Source: Stereocaulon alpinum (Eukaryota; Ascomycota; Lecanoromycetes; Lecanorales; Stereocaulaceae). Taken from it: a stretch of DNA of 22,112 nt. The notes under the pieces were generated by a model. The model did not search any database. It was given only the letters and a program-made list of their open reading frames with translations, and was not told the DNA's origin. Location: assembly GCA_018257865.1 (NCBI GenBank), contig JAEUBA010000224.1:1-22112 (forward strand). The letters run 5' to 3'. A program made the translations under genes and the position numbers. Below, in pieces: positions 16,801 through 22,112 of this stretch; position 1 is the first letter of the stretch; each line of letters opens with the position of its first letter.

Positions 16801-19800
16801 GTGTGGCGTACAGTACATATTGACGGAATTGCCCAACGAAAGGGGAGAGTAGTTGTTGACATCAGAGGCCTGAATGCCATAGCAGTAAAGGATTCCTATC
16901 CATTACCCCTACAGACAGATATCATCGCGGCAGTGCGGGGCTGTCGATATATCTCTGTAATCGACTGCGCCAGTTTTTTCTTCCAGTGGCTTGTAGCAGA
17001 AGAGGATAGGCACAAGTTTACTGTTGTTACGCATAGGGGTCAGGAATCATTTAATGTCGTCGTACCAGGTTTCTGCAACTCGCCTCCATATGTGCAAAGG
17101 CGAATGGATTTGTTGCTTCGAGACTTCCGTCAGTACTGCCGTGCCTACGTTGATGACGTGGTAGTCTACTCCGCTACTTTGGAAGATCACCTTCAGCATC
17201 TAGGAGCCGTGTTCGAGAAATTTCAAGCTCTTGGAATACGGCTGAAGCCTTCAAAGGCCTTTATCGGGTACCCTTCTGTTACCCTGCTTGGCCAACGAGT
17301 TGATGGCCTTGGACTTGCTACCGAGAAAGAGAAGATTAAGGCCTTACGCGAGTTGCAGTTCCCCCGAAACCTTGGTGAGCTGGAGCGATATCTTGGTCTT
17401 ACTGGATGGCTTCGAATGTACATACCCTACTATGCCCAGATCACAGCGCCGTTACAAGCGCTGAAAACGAAGATGCTGAAGGGTTTACCAAAAGCCGGTC
17501 ATGCCCGCAAATCGTTCGTTCGAAAGGAAATTAAGTCCCCCTCTGATGTTGAACTTAAATCGTTCAAGCTGGTTCAAGAGAGGTTTTATGATCCTACCTT
17601 CCTGCATCATTTCGACCCCAAACGTCCATTATTTTTAGATGTCGACGCCTCTAAGGAATACGGAATTGGTGCTATTGTTTACCATGTCGAAGGCGACCCT
17701 GACGCAGCCAGCGTTACTAAGGAAGGAAAGGCTATGGAGTTTCCGAGGCATCGTATTCAGCCTATTATGTTCCTCAGCAAATTACTCTCTGCGGCGGAAC
17801 ACAACTACTGGCCTACTGAACTTGAGGTCGCAGGAATCGTCTGGCTAGTCCGAAAGACGCGACATCTTATTGAATCAGGCGCCAGGGTGCATACTGCAGT
17901 TGTCTTTACAGACCACACCGCCGCGACAGAAATCGCGCGACAGACTACGCTGATGTCGTCAAGTACAGATAAGCTGAATCTGCGACTTATTAGAGCCTCC
18001 CAGTACCTATCACAATTCAGTCTTGACGTTCGTTACCGCCCTGGCAAAATCCACTTGGTGCCTGACGCCCTGAGTCGTCTTCTTGGTACTGTGACAACCG
18101 AGAACTCTGACATTCTCGATGACCTTACGATGGATCAACCAGCTGCTTACTCCGCGACCTTAGTCGAGATGTCTGACGAATTCCGTCAGAAGATCATTGA
18201 AGGATACGCTAGGGAGTCACAGTGGCGGCGAATCCTCAGTATCGTCGACCCTGAATCTCCTACGCCTAAGTCATCCAGTGACTTGCCTCAGGGCAGAGAA
18301 CTGGATACGCTCACCACCCCCGAATCAGCGCCTTTGACCGAGGTCAAGGACAAGGGAATTAGGTTTAGTTACAATGAAGGTCTAATCTACTTCCATGATG
18401 CCAATGGTAGTCAACGTGTATGCATTCCTAGGTCCTTGCATAAGGAGATTTTCCATCTGGCACACGACGAGCATGCGCATAGTGGATTCCACCGTACCTA
18501 TGAACGTGTGGCAGGCTCGCTGTATCTTCGACGCTTGAGTGATAGTTTGAAGCAATACATTCGGCACTGCCCTGAATGTCAAGTCAACCAAACTAAGCGA
18601 CATCCTCCATACGGAGCCCTTATGCCTATGCCGTACTCGACAACTCCGTTCCATACGATTGCTATGGATTTTGTCCTTGCCCTGCCTCCAACGACCTACA
18701 CTTCTGGAGGATTGGATTGCCTACTAACCGTCACTTGTAAAAGCACCAAGCGAGTGCTTCTGCTTCCCGGAAGAGAGAAATGGGGGGCGAAAGACTGGGC
18801 TAACGCGGTCATAACGGCATTAATTGGTCACGACTGGGGCATTCCTGTGGCCATAATCTCAGACCGTGATCCCAAATTTATGTCATCCTTCTGGAGGTTT
18901 GTGTTCGAGAAGCTGGGCACTTCCTTACTGACGTCGACTGCCTACCATCCGCAAACGGACGGTCAGTCAGAACGTACTAATCAAACTGTCGAAATCGCAC
19001 TGCGTTACCTTCTAACGTCCTATCCTGATTCAGACTGGACGGAGTTCCTGCCATTTCTTCAAGGCAGTCTCAACAACTCTACTAATTCTACCACAGGGCA
19101 AGCACCGAACGAGCTTGCCTACGGTTTTAAGGTACGCGACTCATTGAATTTGCTTACCGCCTTGCCAGTGGAGGATCTTCGCCGTCTTCGGAGCATCCGC
19201 CGGAAAGAAGCTGAGGAAGCTGTCGCCTTTGCTAATGCTACTGCTAAAGCAAGGTATGACAGCACCCATAAGCCCGTCAGGCTGAAGGAGGGTTCCCAAG
19301 TGTATCTCCGCCTCCATAAGGGATACAAAATTCCAGGCTTAGACAACCGCAAGCTGTCCTATCAGAGAATTGGACCTTTTACTATCAAGAAGGCTGTTGG
19401 GCCGCTCGCGTATGAACTTGATCTCCCGCCTACTATGCGGATCCATCCTGTGATCTCAATAGCACATCTTGAGCCATTACCTTCTGAAGAAGATCCTTTC
19501 CACCGTCCGCGGCCAGATAATCCACCCCCGGTTTCTGCTGTAGGAGATGACGCTCCGCAATATGAGATCGAGCGTCTTCTTGGTAAACGAATATCCGGAA
19601 GAAGGCTTCAGTATCTTGTTAAATGGAAGGGCTATTCGCACTTCTGGAATCAGTGGTATGATATTGACGACCTTGACAAAGCGAAACGCCTTATCAAGGA
19701 ATATGAAAAGTGCTATGCTAGTCGCCCGCATGGAACTCGGCGTGCCCCAATCCCTGAGTCCTTACCAATAAAGGACCCCACACGGAAGAAGGCTGCTCAT

Positions 19801-19860
19801 CCTGCTCCTATACCGCCTGAGCATGGCATTGCTAGAAATCGAGGTCGGCGGAAGGTGTGA
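13867..19860 (+). CDS. gag-pol: Gag-Pol polyprotein of Ty3/gypsy chromovirus, 1997 aa
   Basis: One frame without frameshift. Residues about 45-135 are Arg/Ser-rich, like an SR domain. The Gag core spans about 159-345 (GYFNPYLEVSN ... FAWNKIHPDLRGYI), followed by a Gln/Pro/Tyr-rich linker. A C2HC finger has C548, C551, H564 and C568. The aspartic protease has D632-T-G. RT runs from about 935 to 1130 with YVDD at 1094-1097. RNase H (about 1254-1375) has D1258 in FLDVDAS. Integrase has a His-rich N-terminal zinc domain (H1533/H1542, C1568, C1571) and core D1601, D1666 and E1702 with D,D-35-E spacing. The chromodomain, about 1899-1948, contains YLVKWKGY. The RT-before-IN order defines Ty3/gypsy, and the chromodomain marks a chromovirus and probably tethers integration to histone marks. 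The ATG at 13867 is the first in the frame after the upstream TAA. Confidence 0.96.
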   Translation: MADNSQAAPGQDEEVPFTVRQLEAIRSVFRAVIDENGQSRKPDQAEAPRNNRGRSRRRSPSQERRHRNSSNHIRSRRTSADRARSRSRPRQYRDNNPSDEPDPRRRNRSQGRDRSPRPRSTRRHERRRDPDPPYDSDGSIDADRPRNGEDNRFRPEEIGYFNPYLEVSNNAPAGDITNIGDKTFYRNVHLFVDAFKDVAGTKSNGLVRRNLNKCLRGGAQDWWIGTLSDVEREYVREGHGLERWERFLLRRFKRTQSSALKALEDDHYTVDDARQGRETAQFVSAVVRNARDAGITAIAAQLTFAWNKIHPDLRGYIRRPSERTTMADFIDELEDMKEVWHDKYARRPMQSRPSTGQLQHRQQGNNERRFPPRPSPGQFGQSYAGYGAPRQPYPFQSYPHPYQQAYAYDNQQQQPRNPNPTNVQQPTLQLPIRQPLQITAGNAGSQRNEQRNLPAGPTDRRGPGYGYGNGQWSGQGDRQGWQNRTYNRPFNRKAQGAYVADEDEEEQGTPKEDHQYEEYEDIAAEDQENVEGNTADVNHNMPAVEYTCRRCKQVHHSNNKLHKHVRECRGPQKPLAEPQAATASFLADVSADVVRSTAPSEANPGYGFRNWHYMELSLQMAQNGPVSVVCYDTGCTMSLIDKAFLKEQCPDARIQTLTDPINVRGVGDTTHQCNTFAVLDFYIPGKTTSGKVMTALITREVHVVDTLKAKVLIGMDIIGPERMSANVDTKLLTIGSCKGIVVPISVTPKPNSKVRRAIRTRGKMTIQPHALMQVPIKIAGVLPTGRDFGFQPEYNSNTSSLRQAGAIYAHVVDSNMSFVQVRNDSDTPVVIPRHARLGMVTELEEEGCYAANAEDHELAGWQPDAAVKVAGAAKTVRLPNGVTIHGPEGSPEVSALSRVCEDFPEVWSEAIGTIDIPPEEQLRIPLVDGWQSAKLTTKVYPLSQKDRDFVDEEFDKLHEQGRINWTTQPTPFGFPVFVVWRTVHIDGIAQRKGRVVVDIRGLNAIAVKDSYPLPLQTDIIAAVRGCRYISVIDCASFFFQWLVAEEDRHKFTVVTHRGQESFNVVVPGFCNSPPYVQRRMDLLLRDFRQYCRAYVDDVVVYSATLEDHLQHLGAVFEKFQALGIRLKPSKAFIGYPSVTLLGQRVDGLGLATEKEKIKALRELQFPRNLGELERYLGLTGWLRMYIPYYAQITAPLQALKTKMLKGLPKAGHARKSFVRKEIKSPSDVELKSFKLVQERFYDPTFLHHFDPKRPLFLDVDASKEYGIGAIVYHVEGDPDAASVTKEGKAMEFPRHRIQPIMFLSKLLSAAEHNYWPTELEVAGIVWLVRKTRHLIESGARVHTAVVFTDHTAATEIARQTTLMSSSTDKLNLRLIRASQYLSQFSLDVRYRPGKIHLVPDALSRLLGTVTTENSDILDDLTMDQPAAYSATLVEMSDEFRQKIIEGYARESQWRRILSIVDPESPTPKSSSDLPQGRELDTLTTPESAPLTEVKDKGIRFSYNEGLIYFHDANGSQRVCIPRSLHKEIFHLAHDEHAHSGFHRTYERVAGSLYLRRLSDSLKQYIRHCPECQVNQTKRHPPYGALMPMPYSTTPFHTIAMDFVLALPPTTYTSGGLDCLLTVTCKSTKRVLLLPGREKWGAKDWANAVITALIGHDWGIPVAIISDRDPKFMSSFWRFVFEKLGTSLLTSTAYHPQTDGQSERTNQTVEIALRYLLTSYPDSDWTEFLPFLQGSLNNSTNSTTGQAPNELAYGFKVRDSLNLLTALPVEDLRRLRSIRRKEAEEAVAFANATAKARYDSTHKPVRLKEGSQVYLRLHKGYKIPGLDNRKLSYQRIGPFTIKKAVGPLAYELDLPPTMRIHPVISIAHLEPLPSEEDPFHRPRPDNPPPVSAVGDDAPQYEIERLLGKRISGRRLQYLVKWKGYSHFWNQWYDIDDLDKAKRLIKEYEKCYASRPHGTRRAPIPESLPIKDPTRKKAAHPAPIPPEHGIARNRGRRKV

Positions 19861-20002
19861 GCAACGATGCTTCTACGTTATCAGCGTTGCTTGGAAGCGT
19901 TGCTTGATTACGAGCCTACTATCGTTGCTTGCGTTGCTTGACTTGCTACGTCTTGCTTACTCGCCATCGAGGCGATGGCATTTTTCTGTTTGGGGGGGAT
20001 AT
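19861..20002 (+). other. Gypsy 3' untranslated segment
   Basis: 142 bp between the gag-pol stop and the 3' LTR. It is rich in short repeated gcgttgcttg words (19880-19945), which gives a weak internal direct-repeat pattern, and ends in the polypurine tract. Confidence 0.7.
19991..20002 (+). promoter_or_regulatory. Polypurine tract of the gypsy element
   Basis: TGGGGGGGATAT directly before the TG of the 3' LTR. A run of seven G in this position is the expected RNase H-resistant plus-strand primer. Confidence 0.8.
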
Positions 20003-20183
20003 TGTTGCGGATTAGGAGATGCTCGCCAATGCACGGAATCATTCCGTGGCATCTAACCCTAATATACTTAGCTAGCAAGCTTAATGCTCGCTTATACGCG
20101 GAGTCATTCCGTAGTATTTCTAATTAGCTAGCCTTCGCTGTAGAATCAATCGACATCTTCTACCACACTCAGTAAACCTAGCA
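20003..20183 (+). repeat. Gypsy 3' LTR (181 bp)
   Basis: Base-for-base identical to 12658-12838 on reading both. Followed directly by TTCTT. Confidence 0.95.
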
Positions 20184-20188
20184 TTCTT
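20184..20188. repeat. Right target-site duplication of the gypsy element (TTCTT)
   Basis: Matches 12653-12657. Removing 12658-20188 restores the copia leader: sequence right of here joins in phase to the region before copia gag. Confidence 0.93.
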
Positions 20189-20245
20189 GGTTGCAGTTGA
20201 AATTTTCATTCGTACCTTGCTGATCTGAGGTCGACAACTGATCAG
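20189..20245 (-). other. Copia 5' leader remnant next to its 5' LTR
   Basis: The 57 bp left of the copia 5' LTR, separated from the rest of the leader by the gypsy element. The undivided leader would be about 110 nt. Directly after the LTR (minus strand) comes CTGATC...GATCAG around GTCGAC, a possible stem-loop. No clear tRNA-complementary primer site starting with TGG is present, so priming is unresolved. Confidence 0.6.
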
Positions 20246-20450
20246 TGTCGGTAGAACCTAGCTGCTAGGTAGTACCGATTAGTAGGTAGCCTGATCCCCT
20301 ATTACCTGCCCCGGACAACCTGATTAGCAGGGTGTCTATTGGGCTTGGTAAACTGGGGATTGATTGAATCTAGCTAGCTAAGCTATGGTGTTTTATCTAG
20401 GAGTTGGCGCCAAGCCGCTAGTTGCGGAGCGGAGCGACGTTATTCCGACA
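20246..20450 (-). repeat. Copia 5' LTR (205 bp)
   Basis: Ends TGTCGG/CCGACA as in the other copy. On the sense (minus) strand it holds CTAGATAAAACACC, a TATA-like element, near 20393. It lacks the 5-bp cctag present in 6516-6725. No target duplication follows. Confidence 0.85.
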
Positions 20451-20822
20451 CGGTCATTGAGAATAAGTCATGAAGCTTGATTGTCCCCTATAGGGAGTCA
20501 TCACGACCAAGGTCTTTCAGGTCTAAAGTCTCCCTGCAGCTCCGAACTTATCTTGACGCCCCCAAACATTCCCGTACCCTAGTCATATCAATTATGTAGA
20601 TAGCTCCGATCAGCTATGATTCGACAGGTTATATAGAGCTTGTTGTAATGAAGCGTCGGTATACTCCTGAGGCAGCCTAGATAAGAGAACCACTACGTAG
20701 GCCCTCAGGTGGCTCTTTTCACGTATCGTTGGAGCGTTCTCAAGTATGGCCAGATACCAAGATATCTCTCAGTATAATGGTTAGAATCTCCTCAAATCTT
20801 TGGCGGACTCTTCCGGCGAATA
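20451..20822. other. Intergenic sequence, 372 bp
   Basis: No open frame of note on either strand. The only recognisable item is a tRNA-like fragment at 20763-20791 (separate entry). Confidence 0.5.
20763..20791 (+). pseudogene. Possible tRNA-Asp-like 5' fragment
   Basis: The stretch atctctcAGTATAATGGTTAGaatctcc matches the acceptor/D-arm region of fungal tRNA-Asp genes, including a good box A (AGTATAATGG). The following bases do not form an anticodon stem with a GTC anticodon, and there is no box B (GGTTCRANTCC) in the next 60 bp, nor after removing the nearby 225-bp element. At best it is a relic, perhaps SINE-derived. Confidence 0.3.
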
Positions 20823-20827
20823 GGACT

Positions 20828-21052
20828 CGTTAGAATAAGTGGTGAAAACTATGGTGGATGAGGCCTACTTGGCAATGCTTGGCAGGCTCGCTTAGCTAGC
20901 CTACTAGGGCTAGGGCTCGCCAAGGCCTCCATGCGCGCACTAGATAAAATCTCTGCATGCAATTCTATCTAGCTGCAACAACTTCAATAGCAATAGATTG
21001 TTCCACCCCAAATCAATGACCAATCAGTCAATAGCTTACTGATATTCTAAAG
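20828..21052 (+). mobile_element. 225-bp solo-LTR-like element with 5-bp target duplication
   Basis: The ends are CGTTAGAATA and TATTCTAAAG, a 10-bp terminal inverted repeat with one mismatch. GGACT at 20823-20827 is repeated at 21053-21057 as a direct target duplication. Five base pairs suggests an LTR integrase, but the ends are CG...AG rather than TG...CA. The interior is non-coding, with an inverted CTTGGC...GCCAAG around 20880-20920. A second identical copy begins at 21992. Because this copy has its own duplication on both sides, it is not the 5' LTR of an element reaching to 21992. Confidence 0.75.
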
Positions 21053-21252
21053 GGACTAGAATAGTAATAGTCGAGCGGCTAATAGTGGCGGAGTACATCC
21101 TCTACTAGTCTGCGCACCCCGCCTACCCTACTTGCGTGCAGTACTCCCCTTCCCTTTGTCCTTGCCAAAATCCTCATAAGCTTTCATCTAGATACGAGAA
21201 GGTGACACTGCTTTGAGAGGACAACCTTGCGATCATATCTTATCTTTGTGAT

Positions 21253-21260
21253 TATATAAA
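21253..21260 (+). promoter_or_regulatory. TATA box (TATATAAA)
   Basis: TATATAAA followed 25-40 bp later by a pyrimidine-rich cttaatttctcacgccc, a plausible transcription start, and by an ATG at 21315. Confidence 0.4.
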
Positions 21261-21314
21261 CGGGCGTCGAAGCGTGGAGGGTCCAGCTTAATTTCTCACG
21301 CCCTGACGGGAACT

Positions 21315-21428
21315 ATGTGCTTCCGCCACATCAGATTGAACAAATTTGATAGCCCCTACACATACGAATGCACTTCATGGCAGACTAACCGCCGCTTCTT
21401 ATCACATTGGTACATCTTCAAGTCGTAA
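21315..21428 (+). CDS. Very short ORF, 37 aa, doubtful
   Basis: ATG at 21315 (MCFRHIRLNK...) to TAA at 21426, about 55 bp after the TATA box. It is rich in Cys, His, Arg and aromatic residues, has no recognised family, and is too short to be convincing. It may be the first exon of a spliced gene (a gtaacg donor lies near 21586) or chance. Kept because of the promoter-like context. Confidence 0.15.
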   Translation: MCFRHIRLNKFDSPYTYECTSWQTNRRFLSHWYIFKS

Positions 21429-21991
21429 CCTTCTCTGTTGCAATTCCAGCTTCATGATCGCGCTTTTGTTATTCTCCTCCTCAATTTGGCCTTTCTGATA
21501 GAGTAAAACCTGTTGCTTTGTTGACTCAGATAATGTAGATCCAAAGTGTCCGTCCAATTGTCACATTAAAGAGCTCCATTTTCAGGTAACGAAGACCTTG
21601 TCGGTGGTCTAAAGCTAAGCGTTAAAGGATCCATATTCCGTTCTCTCGTAGCGTTGACGGTCTTTTTGGAAGGTGACTCAGGGTTCGAGGATAGCAGTGG
21701 GGTCGTAATCAGTATCAGGCTCTAATAAGATCGCGTCGACCGCAAACCTTCTCTCTATGTAGGAGCTTACGCTTGCCTGTTTTGTTCTCTTCGTTTGTTG
21801 CTTGGTGCCATACAGAAGTGCTATGGAAGAGGAACAAGAGTATGAGATATGATCTACCAAGTATGACTCTTATATCATGTTCTAAGCTTCATAGTGTGTA
21901 GTAGAAGTTTCATATCAAGTAATTGAGAGGCTTAGGTCTAAAAGAAGCACTACGTTCTCAATATGATTTATCGTCGTGCGAAAATACACAT

Positions 21992-22112
21992 CGTTAGAAT
22001 AAGTGGTGAAAACTATGGTGGATGAGGCCTACTTGGCAATGCTTGGCAGGCTCGCTTAGCTAGCCTACTAGGGCTAGGGCTCGCCAAGGCCTCCATGCGC
22101 GCACTAGATAAA
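21992..22112 (+). mobile_element. Second copy of the 225-bp element, cut by the window end
   Basis: 121 bp identical to 20828-20948, same orientation, also starting CGTTAGAAT. The preceding bases are CACAT, so a target duplication CACAT is expected about 104 bp beyond the window if the copy is complete. Confidence 0.85.

Larger units (their letters stand above)
12658..20183 (+). mobile_element. Intact Ty3/gypsy chromovirus, 7526 bp
   Basis: Complete element: 181-bp LTR, tRNA-primer-like site, 1-kb leader, single gag-pol frame with C-terminal chromodomain, G-rich polypurine tract, 181-bp LTR, and perfect 5-bp target duplication. By eye the two LTRs are identical, and gag-pol has all catalytic residues and no stop, so integration is recent and the copy may be mobile. 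It inserted in antisense orientation into the 5' leader of the copia element, 53 bp from its gag ATG. It shows no obvious repeat-induced point mutation (no TpA excess), unlike the AT-rich flanks. Confidence 0.95.
6516..20450 (-). mobile_element. Ty1/copia LTR retrotransposon, degenerate, carrying two nested insertions
   Basis: The outer element of the complex is on the minus strand, with its 5' LTR at the right (20246-20450) and 3' LTR at the left (6516-6725). In sense order it carries gag (12604-11120), protease (about 11264-10485) and integrase, reverse transcriptase and RNase H (10524-7855). The IN-before-RT order defines Ty1/copia. Subtracting the gypsy insertion with its target duplication (7531 bp) and the DNA transposon with TA duplication (1012 bp) leaves about 5392 bp. 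The LTRs differ at about ten of 205 aligned positions plus 5 bp, and the coding region has two frameshifts, so this copy is old and not autonomous. No target-site duplication is seen (left flank ctatt, right flank cggtc). Confidence 0.88.
21058..21991. other. Intergenic sequence between two copies of the 225-bp element, 934 bp
   Basis: Ordinary composition. It holds a TATA box (21253), a 37-codon frame after it, and an ATG-less minus-strand frame at about 21678-21860. Neither strand has a recognisable domain. It could include an exon of a gene extending beyond what I can reconstruct. Confidence 0.45.

Noticed and set aside
13945..19731. Numerous 60-190-codon antisense and shifted frames under gypsy gag-pol
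   Set aside because: Shadows of the 1997-codon frame; none shows a domain or a conserved motif.
20219..20240. About 14 nt in the copia leader resembling the 5' end of large-subunit rRNA (GACCTCAGATCAG)
   Set aside because: Same sense as the rRNA rather than complementary, so it cannot be a primer site; too short to be more than chance.
20828..22112. The two 225-bp repeats as LTRs of one small (TRIM-like) retrotransposon
   Set aside because: The first copy has its own GGACT duplication on both sides, which fits a separate solo element rather than the 5' LTR of a longer one.
1..22112. CRISPR arrays, rRNA genes, bacterial operons or riboswitches
   Set aside because: No regularly spaced direct repeats other than the minisatellite, no rRNA-like blocks, and the introns and protein families are fungal.

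Overview
The window reads as an accessory, transposon-loaded stretch of a filamentous ascomycete (Pezizomycotina-type) genome. The evidence is short spliceosomal introns with clean fungal donor, branch and acceptor signals, a HET-domain gene and a CorA-like gene of fungal type, and fungal Ty1/copia and Ty3/gypsy (chromovirus) retrotransposons. I cannot name the species.

Left part (1-6515), host genes. A two-exon CorA-like membrane protein gene lies on the minus strand (304-2046, 560 aa after removing a 60-nt intron). A 193-aa orphan gene lies on the plus strand (2771-3352). A two-exon HET-domain gene lies on the minus strand (4097-6045, 596 aa after removing a 158-nt intron). The spaces between them are AT-rich and hold no gene I can support. 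A 19/21-bp minisatellite (6363-6515) ends exactly at the first retrotransposon terminus.

Middle part (6516-20450), a nested transposon complex. The oldest layer is a minus-strand Ty1/copia element, about 5.4 kb once the insertions are subtracted, with 210/205-bp LTRs differing at about ten positions plus a 5-bp indel. Its gag-pol is broken by two single-base frameshifts. A 1010-bp non-autonomous DNA transposon with 114-bp terminal inverted repeats and a TA target duplication sits 6 bp inside its 3' LTR. A plus-strand Ty3/gypsy chromovirus (12658-20183, 7526 bp) sits in its 5' leader, 53 bp upstream of the copia gag ATG. The gypsy copy looks intact and young: its 181-bp LTRs are identical, it has a perfect TTCTT target duplication, and it carries one 1997-codon Gag-Pol frame with protease, reverse transcriptase, RNase H, integrase and chromodomain. 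Its leader holds an ATG-less 170-codon open frame that is in phase with gag-pol and separated from it by one TAA.

Right part (20451-22112). This is low-gene-density sequence with a degenerate tRNA-Asp-like 5' fragment, a complete 225-bp solo-LTR-like element (20828-21052, TSD GGACT), and the first 121 bp of a second identical copy running off the window end. A TATA box followed by a very short ORF lies between the two copies.

The mobile genes form independent replication units. No operon-like or pathway relationship is visible among the host genes. Candidates for something less described are the in-phase upstream frame of the gypsy element, its TFIIIA-spaced C2HC finger in place of a retroviral knuckle, and the 225-bp element with non-TG/CA ends.
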